Source of the DNA: Betaproteobacteria bacterium | Lineage (GTDB): Bacteria > Pseudomonadota > Gammaproteobacteria > Burkholderiales > Casimicrobiaceae | Assembly (NCBI GenBank): GCA_016704895.1 | Contig: JADIZG010000004.1 | Location: 1-64,000 of the forward strand | Length of the DNA stretch: 64,000 nt | Reading direction: 5' to 3' | Shown: positions 55,581 to 62,804 of the stretch, piece after piece | How the letters are laid out: each line of letters opens with the position of its first letter | Numbering within the stretch: the first letter of the stretch is position 1 | Notes under the pieces: model-generated | What the model saw: only the letters and a program-made list of their open reading frames with translations | Database searches by the model: none | Told to the model about the DNA's origin: nothing | Program-made: the position numbers and the translations under genes

Positions 55581-55699
55581 CGTGGCGGAGGCGAACCCGG
55601 ACCCCGCCGGGCGCCCCCGCCATCATCGCGCAGCGCGCGCTCCGAGGCGAAGTGCGACGCGGGGCCGGCGGCGGCGGCCGGCCCCGTCCCTCGACCGCG

Positions 55700-56167
55700 T
55701 CAGTGCTTGGCGTGCGCGGGGGCCGTTGCCGGCGCCGCGGTCAGCGACTTCACGGGCGCGTTGACCACGACCGCCGACTCGCGCCCGTCCTTGTCCTTGA
55801 ACGTCAGCGTGACCGGGACCGCGTCGCCTTCCTTGAGCGGGGCCTTCAGCGCCATCAGCATCACGTGGTAGCCGCCGGGCTTGAGCTCGACGGTCTTGCC
55901 CGCGGGCAGCGGCAGCGCGGCGATCGCGGACATCCGCATGACGCCGGCGTCCATCTTCATCTCGTGGATCTCGACGATGCCGGCGACGGGCGACGATGCC
56001 CCGACGAGGGAGACGTCGGACGCGGACTTGAGCTGCATGAACGCGCCGGTGGCCTTCTGGCTGGCGACGGTGCCGCGCACCCAGGCGTCGGTGACGGCGA
56101 CCTGGGCGAGGGCGGCGGGCGCCGCGGCGAGCGCGGCGGCGAGGACGATCGTGCGTACGAGGGTCAT
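55700..56167 (-). CDS. PCuAC-type periplasmic copper chaperone
   Basis: A 155-residue protein with a signal peptide (LVRTIVLAAALAAAPAALAQ) and the PCuAC copper motif H-M-x10-M-x21-H-x-M: IVEIHEMKMDAGVMRMSAI then LKPGGYHVMLMAL. It carries Cu(I) in the periplasm to cytochrome oxidases. The window's oxidase subunit and heme A synthase genes lie 5 kb away. A DUF2946 gene is next upstream; both are often found in copper-related clusters. The Ala/Pro/His tail (PATAPAHAKH) may also bind metal. Confidence 0.9.
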   Translation of the reverse strand: MTLVRTIVLAAALAAAPAALAQVAVTDAWVRGTVASQKATGAFMQLKSASDVSLVGASSPVAGIVEIHEMKMDAGVMRMSAIAALPLPAGKTVELKPGGYHVMLMALKAPLKEGDAVPVTLTFKDKDGRESAVVVNAPVKSLTAAPATAPAHAKH

Positions 56168-56267
56168 GGCGATTCCTGTGCTGATCCGGTGCCGCGGGAG
56201 GCGGCGGACGCCGGCGACGGGGCCGGCGCGACGACGGCGGGCATGCCCGCTGCGCTGCGAAGACGGA

Positions 56268-56609
56268 TCAGGCGGGCGGTGCGCGCGCCAGCGCGGCGCG
56301 CACCACGGCAGTCGGGAACGCCGAGGCTTCCGCGACCGCACTGCGCGACTGCGCGACCGGGGTAACCGGGTCGGACGCAGACGCGCGCGGCGGCGCCGAG
56401 GCGGTCGACCCGCAGCACGCGTTGCACCCATGCGCCGCGCCGGCGTCGGCCGGCGAGGCGGGCACGATCTTGCCGCCGACGCAGAGGTCGCCGCCGACGC
56501 CGGCCATCGCGGCCCGCGACGGCATCGCGTGCGCGGGCAGGGCGAGCGCGGCGAGCATCGCGGCGAGCGCGACCCAGGCGGCCGGGCGGCGTAGGGAGCT
56601 TTGGTGCAT
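56268..56609 (-). CDS. DUF2946 family protein
   Basis: A 113-residue exported protein with a hydrophobic start (AAWVALAAMLAALALPAHA). The DUF2946 segment MAGVGGDLCVGGKIVPASPA is followed by HGCNACCGS. It is typically found beside PCuAC or TonB copper receptor genes. The Cys and His residues suggest metal contact; the role is not known. It lies upstream of PCuAC on the same strand and divergent from nrdD. Confidence 0.75.
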   Translation of the reverse strand: MHQSSLRRPAAWVALAAMLAALALPAHAMPSRAAMAGVGGDLCVGGKIVPASPADAGAAHGCNACCGSTASAPPRASASDPVTPVAQSRSAVAEASAFPTAVVRAALARAPPA

Positions 56610-56682
56610 TGCCGCATTCTACTGAAGCGTCCGGCACCGCGCTTTCGAGCCTGATCAAGGTCGGCGCAACACCTCGCGTCGA

Positions 56683-56706
56683 TTTTCTTGACCCGGGTCA
56701 AGAAAA
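56683..56706. promoter_or_regulatory. FNR/Dnr-like palindromic operator upstream of nrdD
   Basis: A 24-bp perfect palindrome with core TTGACCCGGGTCAA (TTGAC-N4-GTCAA), the half-site spacing of FNR/CRP-family boxes. It sits 122 bases before the nrdD ATG and 74 bases before the start of the DUF2946 gene on the other strand. An FNR-type factor active without oxygen would suit the oxygen-sensitive RNR. A second CTGATCAAG-like half site lies at about 56650. Confidence 0.7.
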
Positions 56707-56827
56707 CCCGGACAGGAGACGAGCGGTCGTTGCGACCCACAACCCCTCGCGGCTAGGCTCCCCTCCCACCCCAACATCTTGTGGTTTGCGGCAAGGGGCG
56801 ATGTTGCGCCGCATCAGGGAGAAGACG

Positions 56828-58876
56828 ATGGAGGAGACGACCGCGGAACCAACGGCTGCGACCGGGGCGGGACTCGCGTTGCCGCGCGCGATGATCAAGC
56901 GCGACGGGCGCCGCGCGCCGTTCCAGCTGTCGAAGATCGCCTCGGCGATCGAGCGCGCCGGCGCCGCGACCGGCGAGTTCGGCAAGGTGGAGGCTGACCG
57001 GCTCGCCGACGCGGTCGGCCTCGCGCTCGCGCTGCGCGACAACCCCGGTGAACCGGGGATCGAGGCGATCCAGGACACGGTCGAGCGAACGCTCGCCGCC
57101 GCCGGCTGGTTCGACACCGCGCGCGCCTACATCGTCCACCGCGAGCGGCACGCCCGGCTGCGCGACCAGAAGAAGACGCTGGTCGACGTCGCCGCGTCGA
57201 TCGACGAGTACCTCGAGCAGAAGGACTGGCGCGTCAACGCGAACGCGAACCAGGGCTACTCGCTCGGCGGGCTGATCCTCAACGTCTCGGGCAAGGTCGT
57301 CGCCAACTACTGGCTGTCGCACGTGTACTCGCCCGAGATCGGCCGCGCGCACCGCGACGGCGACGTCCACGTCCACGACCTCGACATGCTCGCGGGCTAC
57401 TGCGCCGGTTGGTCGCTGCGCAGGCTCCTGTTCGAAGGCCTGAACGGCGTCCCGGGCAAGGTCGAGGCGGGGCCGGCCAAGCACATGTCGAGCGCGGTCG
57501 GCCAGATCGTCAACTTCCTCGGCACGCTGCAGAACGAATGGGCGGGGGCGCAGGCGTTCTCCTCGTTCGACACGTACATGGCGCCGTACATCCGCGCCGA
57601 CGGCATGAGCTACGACGCGGTCAAGCAGAGCATCCAGGAGCTGATCTACAACCTGAACGTGCCGTCGCGCTGGGGCACGCAGACGCCGTTCACGAACCTG
57701 ACCTTCGACTGGACCTGCCCGGAGGACCTGCGCGAGCAGGTGCCGGTGATCGCCGGCTGCGAGATGCCGTTCACCTACGGCGAGCTGCAGGCCGAGATGG
57801 ACATGATCAACCGCGCCTACATCGAGGTGATGACCGAGGGCGACGCGAAGGGGCGCGTGTTCACGTTCCCGATCCCGACCTACAACATCACGCCGGACTT
57901 CGACTGGGACCACCCGAACTGCGAGGCGCTGTTCGCGATGACCGCGAAGTACGGGTTGCCGTACTTCCAGAACTTCCTCAACTCGGAGCTCAAGCCCAAC
58001 ATGATCCGGTCGATGTGCTGCCGCCTGCAGCTCGACCTGACCGAGCTCCTGAAGCGCGGCAACGGGCTCTTCGGCAGCGCCGAGCAGACCGGGTCGCTCG
58101 GCGTCGTCACGATCAACTGCGCGCGGCTGGGATACACGCACGCCGGCGACGAGGCCGGGCTCTACGCGCGGCTGGACGAGCTGCTCGGCTGGGCGCGCGA
58201 CAGCCTCGAGGTCAAGCGCAAGGTGATCCAGCGCCTGATCGACCAGGGGCTGTTCCCGTACACGAAGCGCTACCTCGGCACGCTGCGCAACCACTTCTCG
58301 ACGATCGGCGTGAACGGGATCAACGAGATGATCCGCAACTTCACGCGCGACGCGCACGACATCACGACGCCCGAGGGCCACGCGTTCGCGGTGCGGCTGC
58401 TCGACCACGTGCGCATGCGCATCCGCGGCTTCCAGGAGGAGACCGGCCACATGTACAACCTCGAGGCGACGCCCGCCGAGGGGACGACCTACCGGTTCGC
58501 CAAGGAGGACCGCAAGCGCTGGCCCGACATCCTGCAGGCGGGCACCACCGGGACGCCGTACTACACGAACAGCTCGCAGCTGCCGGTCGGGTTCACCGAC
58601 GACCCGTTCGAGGCGCTCGCGCGGCAGGAGGAGCTGCAGTCGAAGTACACGGGCGGCACCGTGCTGCACCTGTACATGAACGAGCGCGTCTCCTCGCCCG
58701 ACGCGTGCAAGGCGCTGGTGCGCCGCTCGCTCGAGCGCTTCCGGCTGCCCTACATCACGATCACGCCGACGTTCTCGATCTGCCCGTCGCACGGCTACCT
58801 GGCGGGCGAGCACGAGTACTGCCCGAAGTGCGACCAGGAGCGCCTCGAGGAGAAGCGCCGCAAGCTCGCCGCGTGA
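56828..58876 (+). CDS. nrdD: Anaerobic ribonucleoside-triphosphate reductase, large part lacking glycyl-radical domain
   Basis: A 682-residue class III RNR. Residues 20-110 form the ATP-cone (RAMIKRDGRRAPFQLSKIAS). The barrel has HDLDMLAGYCAGWSLRRLLF, MSSAVGQIVNFLGTLQNEWA, TPFTNLTFDWTCPEDLREQV, MCCRLQLDLTELLKRGNGLF and the C-terminal zinc site SICPSHGYLAGEHEYCPKCD. It stops at KRRKLAA, before the usual RVxGY glycyl-radical loop, which is encoded by the next gene. It makes dNTPs without oxygen. ATG 56828 has a good Shine-Dalgarno (AGGGAG); an upstream ATG at 56801 is possible. Confidence 0.95.
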   Translation: MEETTAEPTAATGAGLALPRAMIKRDGRRAPFQLSKIASAIERAGAATGEFGKVEADRLADAVGLALALRDNPGEPGIEAIQDTVERTLAAAGWFDTARAYIVHRERHARLRDQKKTLVDVAASIDEYLEQKDWRVNANANQGYSLGGLILNVSGKVVANYWLSHVYSPEIGRAHRDGDVHVHDLDMLAGYCAGWSLRRLLFEGLNGVPGKVEAGPAKHMSSAVGQIVNFLGTLQNEWAGAQAFSSFDTYMAPYIRADGMSYDAVKQSIQELIYNLNVPSRWGTQTPFTNLTFDWTCPEDLREQVPVIAGCEMPFTYGELQAEMDMINRAYIEVMTEGDAKGRVFTFPIPTYNITPDFDWDHPNCEALFAMTAKYGLPYFQNFLNSELKPNMIRSMCCRLQLDLTELLKRGNGLFGSAEQTGSLGVVTINCARLGYTHAGDEAGLYARLDELLGWARDSLEVKRKVIQRLIDQGLFPYTKRYLGTLRNHFSTIGVNGINEMIRNFTRDAHDITTPEGHAFAVRLLDHVRMRIRGFQEETGHMYNLEATPAEGTTYRFAKEDRKRWPDILQAGTTGTPYYTNSSQLPVGFTDDPFEALARQEELQSKYTGGTVLHLYMNERVSSPDACKALVRRSLERFRLPYITITPTFSICPSHGYLAGEHEYCPKCDQERLEEKRRKLAA

Positions 58877-58936
58877 GCGCGGGACGCACGACGAACGAAC
58901 GACGCGAACGCCGGAGCGACTCCGGCCATCCCGGAC

Positions 58937-58942
58937 AGGAGG
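58937..58942 (+). promoter_or_regulatory. Shine-Dalgarno of the glycyl-radical domain gene
   Basis: AGGAGG seven bases before ATG 58950. It shows that the glycyl-radical domain is translated as a separate gene and is not the result of a frameshift in nrdD. Confidence 0.85.
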
Positions 58943-58949
58943 GAACGAG

Positions 58950-59144
58950 ATGAACGACATGACCGACATCCGCCGCATCGCCGAAGCGACGATCACGCTC
59001 GCCGACGACGAGCGGCAGCGCTGCGAGGTGTGGACGCGCGTGATGGGCTACCACCGGCCCGTCGCGTCGTTCAACATCGGCAAGAAGGGCGAGCATGCCG
59101 AGCGGCGTTTCTTCACCGAGGCGTGCGCGCAGCCGCATCTGTGA
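58950..59144 (+). CDS. Separate glycyl-radical domain of anaerobic RNR
   Basis: A 64-residue protein whose core RCEVWTRVMGYHRPVASFNI matches the C-terminal glycyl-radical loop of NrdD (RVxGY; Gly in MGY), followed by the lysine-rich end NIGKKGEHAERRFF. In most class III RNRs this is the last part of NrdD. Here it starts 73 bases after the nrdD stop with its own Shine-Dalgarno. It should bind NrdD and receive the radical from NrdG. It overlaps nrdG by four bases (GTGA). Confidence 0.88.
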   Translation: MNDMTDIRRIAEATITLADDERQRCEVWTRVMGYHRPVASFNIGKKGEHAERRFFTEACAQPHL

Positions 59145-59898
59145 CGCCGGAGGGGTCTGCCGTGCGCGCTGAGCGCGGGCCCGCGAACGACGTGCGCGAT
59201 CCGGCAGGCCTGCGCATCGGCGGCGTCACGCCGTTCTCGACGACCGACTGGCCCGGCAGGCTCGCGGCGGTCCTGTTCCTGCAGGGCTGCCCGTGGCGCT
59301 GCGGCTACTGCCACAACCCGCACCTCCAGCCCGCGATCGGGCCCGTGGCGCGCGACTACCCGTCGACGCTCGCGTGGCTCGAGGGCCGCCGCGGGCTCCT
59401 CGACGCGGTGGTGTTCTCGGGCGGCGAGCCGACGGCACACGCGGCGCTCGGGCCCGCGATGCGCGAGGTGGCAGGCCGCGGCTTCGCGATCGGCCTGCAC
59501 ACGGGCGGCGCGTACCCGCGCCGGCTCGACGAGGTGATCGACGACGTCGACTGGATCGGGCTCGACGTGAAGGCGCCGGCGAGCGGCTATGCGGCGGTCA
59601 CCGGCATCGGAGGCAGCGGCGCCGCCGCCGGGGCGAGCCTGCGGCTCGTCGCGGCGTCGGGTGTCGACTACGAGGTCCGGACGACCGTGCATCCGGATCT
59701 CGTGCCGGACGACGCGCTCGTGCGTCTCGCCGACGAGCTCGCCTCGCTCGGTGTGCGCCGATGGGTGCTGCAGCCGTTTCGGCCGACCGGCTGCGCGGAC
59801 GAGGCGCTGGTCGCCGCGTCGCCGTGCGGCGCGTCCTCGGCGAGCCGCTGCTCGCGCGATTGCGCGAGCGCGTGCCGGGCGTGGCGGTGCGAGCCTAG
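59141..59898 (+). CDS. nrdG: Anaerobic RNR-activating radical SAM enzyme (one frameshift near the end)
   Basis: About 252 residues. The radical SAM motif is LQGCPWRCGYCHNPHLQP (C-x3-C-x2-C), with GRLAAVLFLQGC before it and AVVFSGGEPTAHAALGPAMR and DWIGLDVKAPASGYAAVTGI after. It generates the glycyl radical on its RNR partner using SAM and a [4Fe-4S] cluster. GTG 59141 overlaps the TGA of the glycyl-radical gene. One base is missing near 59820; corrected, the end reads RVLGEPLLARLRERVPGVAV and stops at 59898. The slip is probably a sequence error. Confidence 0.9.
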
Positions 59899-59901
59899 AT
59901 C

Positions 59902-59938
59902 GGTGTCAGGCACGGTGTCAGGCACGGTGCCTGACACC
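59902..59938. repeat. GGTGTCAGGCAC direct/inverted repeat
   Basis: Two direct copies of GGTGTCAGGCAC (59902-59913, 59914-59925), then the inverse GGTGCCTGACACC (59926-59938). The layout is the same as at 3658-3694, with the stem changed A-T to G-C in both arms. It lies between the convergent nrdG and SnoaL-like genes and could act as a two-way terminator. Confidence 0.82.
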
Positions 59939-59943
59939 GGAGG

Positions 59944-60324
59944 TCAGAGGCCGCCCGCGCCGAACGGGCTGTCGATCGCGTAGAGCCAGCGGCCGTCCGG
60001 CTGCCGCCGCGCGACGTCGGTCGTCTGTCCCGTGAGCTGGATCGGGCTGCCGTCCGGCGCCTTCGCGTCCAGCGTCCAGTCCGCGTACAGCAACGCGATG
60101 CCGTCGGCGTGGATGACGCTGGGCGGCGACATCCGGAACGTGCCGCGCATCGCGAGGAACGCGGCGAGCGACTCGCGGATCGCCGCGTGACCGCGCGCGA
60201 CGTGGCCCGGCTGAGGCAGCAGCACCGCCTGCGGTTCGTAGAGGGCGACCAGCGCGTCGAGATCTCCGGTGGAGAAGCGCTGCGTGAACTGGCTGCACAG
60301 CTCTTCGGGGGTGCGTGCGGACAT
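59944..60324 (-). CDS. SnoaL/NTF2-like (DUF4440-type) protein
   Basis: A 126-residue small cone-fold protein: LCSQFTQRFSTGDLDALVAL, YEPQAVLLPQPGHVARGHAA, IRESLAAFLAMRGTFRM and GQTTDVARRQPDGRWLYAID. The order of strands and helices matches the DUF4440/SnoaL group, which includes small hydrolases, isomerases and ligand-binding proteins. No catalytic residues can be assigned. It is a single gene with its start at ATG 60324. Confidence 0.85.
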   Translation of the reverse strand: MSARTPEELCSQFTQRFSTGDLDALVALYEPQAVLLPQPGHVARGHAAIRESLAAFLAMRGTFRMSPPSVIHADGIALLYADWTLDAKAPDGSPIQLTGQTTDVARRQPDGRWLYAIDSPFGAGGL

Positions 60325-60443
60325 CGGACCTCCCGGTCGGCGTTGCTGATGGGACAGGACGGGACCGGCGCGCGCCGGGCCGGCGAGTGCGTTCGTCGGG
60401 AACGGGGACCTACGCGCCCACCCGGCCTCGTCAACCGCTCCGG

Positions 60444-61358
60444 TCAGCGTTGCCGCGCGGCCGCCGCGCCGGCGAGCGCCGCCACGAGCAGCGCCGCGAA
60501 CGCATTGTGCGCGACGGTTCCGACCAGCGAAGGCTGGCGTAGCGTCGCCGCCACGCCCATCGCGAACGCGCCCAGCGCGCAGACCAGGATCGTGGCGGCG
60601 CGGGCACGGTCGGCGCGCACCGTCCACGCGGCGGCGAGCGCGAGAACCACGACCGCGATCGACGCCAGCCGGTGCAGCACGATCAGCGCATCCGCGCCGG
60701 CCGGCGCGCGCGCGCGGCCGTCGACGATCGAGGTCGGTCGCAGCGGATCGAGGATGCCCGACCCCGTGAGCGTGGAGAAGTCGGCCGACGGGCACGCGAG
60801 CGCAGGGGGGCACGCGGTCACCGCGAACTGCGCGCCGATCATCCCGCCCAGCATGACGTGCGCGAACACGACGACCAGCGCGACGAGCGCGATCGCCGAT
60901 CCGGCCACACCCGGCCCCTGTTCGCGCAACCGTGCGGACAGCGCCGCGAGCGATGCGAACAGCGCGAACCCGCCGACGAGGTTGCCGATCGCGACGGCGG
61001 GCACGCGCGCGCCGGGCGTCCAGATGCCGAGCGCGGCCAGCGCCAGCGCGATCGCAAGGGCGAGCCACGCGAGCTTCCGCTCGACCGGGTAGTCGCTCGC
61101 CGGCCGCAGCGCGAGGAAGGCGATGAGCCCGATCAGCACCAGCGCACCCGAGGCGGCGAACCGGTGCACGAGCCGCGCGAGCACGGTTCCCGGCAGCGGC
61201 GTCTCGACCGTGTCGACGATCGCGGCGTAGCAGCCGGGCCAGTCCGCGCAACCGAGACCCGCCGCCGAGTGGCGCAGCCACGCACTCGCGACGAGCACGA
61301 GGAACACCAGCACCGTCGCGGCGAGGGCGAGCCGGCGGGCGAGCGCGCGGCCGCTCAT
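60444..61358 (-). CDS. ctaA: Heme A synthase, CtaA/COX15 family
   Basis: A 304-residue membrane protein with eight predicted helices in two similar halves. The four heme-ligand histidines are in LARLVHRFAASGAL, VFAHVMLGGMIGAQF, LIVLHRLASIAVV and VGTVAHNAFAALLV. The extracellular loop holds a Cys pair in ACPPALACPSADF. It oxidises heme O to heme A for heme-copper oxidases. Its ATG overlaps the stop of the upstream oxidase gene (ATGA), so the two are linked. This suggests that the oxidase uses heme A or a related heme. Confidence 0.88.
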   Translation of the reverse strand: MSGRALARRLALAATVLVFLVLVASAWLRHSAAGLGCADWPGCYAAIVDTVETPLPGTVLARLVHRFAASGALVLIGLIAFLALRPASDYPVERKLAWLALAIALALAALGIWTPGARVPAVAIGNLVGGFALFASLAALSARLREQGPGVAGSAIALVALVVVFAHVMLGGMIGAQFAVTACPPALACPSADFSTLTGSGILDPLRPTSIVDGRARAPAGADALIVLHRLASIAVVVLALAAAWTVRADRARAATILVCALGAFAMGVAATLRQPSLVGTVAHNAFAALLVAALAGAAAARQR

Positions 61359-62791
61359 CGTGCCCTCGGCCGGTCGCGGACCGCGAGCGCGACGACGACG
61401 ACGAACATCACGCCGCCGATCACCGCGACGAGCCCGCCCGCGCCCATCAGTCCCATCCCGGCGATCTCGCTCGTCGTTCGCAGCACCTGCTCGCCACCGG
61501 CGACCTTGCGCTGCACGCCGTAGCCGCCCGACCAGAGCAGCCCGGAGATGTGCATCACCTGGCCCGCGCCGTAGAGCACCGACTGCCAGACCGCGAGCTT
61601 CGCGCGCGGCGCGGCGGCGCCCAGCCGCGGCAGCAGCCAGTAAGTGAGCCCCATCAACGCGATCGTCACGCCGACGATCGCGCCGTGGTAGTGCGCCGGG
61701 ATCTTGACGTTGCTGCCCTCGATCAGGAAGCCGATCATGCCGCCGGTGCCGAACAGCGCGAGCGACACGACGAGCGCGGCGAGCAGCGGTCGCGCCTGCA
61801 CGGGCACCGGGCCGCCGCGCGCGCGCCTCGCGAGCCCGAGGGCGACGGCGGCCGCGACCACGGGGATCGCGAGCGCGCCGCCGATGCGCATGAGCCAGGT
61901 CTGCAGCCGGTGGTGCTCGACCGAGGTGACGTCGTAGGCGAGGTAGACGAGCGTCGTCGCGAACACCGCGACCAGCTGGATGCCGAACAGCAGCGCGACG
62001 ACGCGCGGCGAGATCGGCACGCGCACGCCCGACGCGTCGGCGAGCAGCAGCCACGCGACGAGCAGCATCAGCGTCCACGCGAACTGGAGCACGTGGCCGC
62101 CGCCCCAGAACGCGAGCTCGTAGTAGGCGCGCGCCTCGAGGTCGCGCGGAACCGCGAGCAGCGACCAGGCGAACGCGATCAGCGCGACGGCGCCGGCGAC
62201 GATCGCCGCATTCACGCCGAAGCGCAGCGTCCCCGCGCCGTCGAGCCGCACGCCGACGAGCGGCGACGCGAAGAGCCCGCGCGCGACGAGCAGCGTGGCG
62301 CCGGCGGCGAACACCAGGAGCCCGCCCTTGAACACCGGGCCGTCGATCACCGGGATGTAGTTCGCCATGATCGGCGCGGCCGGGTCGAGGAACGGCGCGA
62401 CCGCGATCGCCACCGCGCCGAGCACGGCGAGCGCCAGCGCGGCGCGGCCGACCGCGAGCGCCCGCGGCGTGCTGTTCAGCGTGAACACGGCGCCTGCGAA
62501 CGATACGAACCAGACCAGCACCGACAGGTCGACGTGCGCGACGAGCACGGTGCGGAAGAAGTCGCCGGCGGGCAGGAAGCGGTTCACGCCGGGCGTGCGC
62601 GCGAGCGCGAGGAACACGGCGAGCAGCCCGGACGCGGCGAGCGCCGAGACGCCGAGCGCGAGCCAGCCGATCGCGAGCCGCGCGCGGGCGTCGCGCGGCA
62701 CGGCGAGCGCGTAGTGGCCGAACGCGATGTCGACCGCGAGGTGCGCGACCGGCGCGTCGGCGGACGAGGCCGCGGTGACGTTCGCTTTCAT
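61355..62791 (-). CDS. Divergent heme-copper oxidase subunit I-like protein
   Basis: A 478-residue protein with about 12 membrane helices. Candidate ligands are visible: VAHVDLSVLVWFVSFAGAVF (low-spin heme His), FWGGGHVLQFAWTLMLLVAW (CuB His), TSVEHHRLQTW (His pair) and KIPAHYHGAIVGVTIALMGL (HxH, heme ligands). At the CuB helix the usual HPEVY is replaced by HVLQF, so the cross-linked Tyr of A/B-type oxidases is missing. A Tyr seven residues before the His pair might serve, as in cbb3 enzymes. No subunit II or III is next to it. It is distant from standard families; it reduces either oxygen or nitric oxide. Confidence 0.8.
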   Translation of the reverse strand: MKANVTAASSADAPVAHLAVDIAFGHYALAVPRDARARLAIGWLALGVSALAASGLLAVFLALARTPGVNRFLPAGDFFRTVLVAHVDLSVLVWFVSFAGAVFTLNSTPRALAVGRAALALAVLGAVAIAVAPFLDPAAPIMANYIPVIDGPVFKGGLLVFAAGATLLVARGLFASPLVGVRLDGAGTLRFGVNAAIVAGAVALIAFAWSLLAVPRDLEARAYYELAFWGGGHVLQFAWTLMLLVAWLLLADASGVRVPISPRVVALLFGIQLVAVFATTLVYLAYDVTSVEHHRLQTWLMRIGGALAIPVVAAAVALGLARRARGGPVPVQARPLLAALVVSLALFGTGGMIGFLIEGSNVKIPAHYHGAIVGVTIALMGLTYWLLPRLGAAAPRAKLAVWQSVLYGAGQVMHISGLLWSGGYGVQRKVAGGEQVLRTTSEIAGMGLMGAGGLVAVIGGVMFVVVVALAVRDRPRAR

Positions 62792-62804
62792 CGTGACGGA
62801 AGGA

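Noticed and set aside
58876..58950. Frameshift or stop error splitting nrdD
   Set aside because: The gap of 73 bases has several stops, and the small gene has its own AGGAGG and ATG, so the split looks real.
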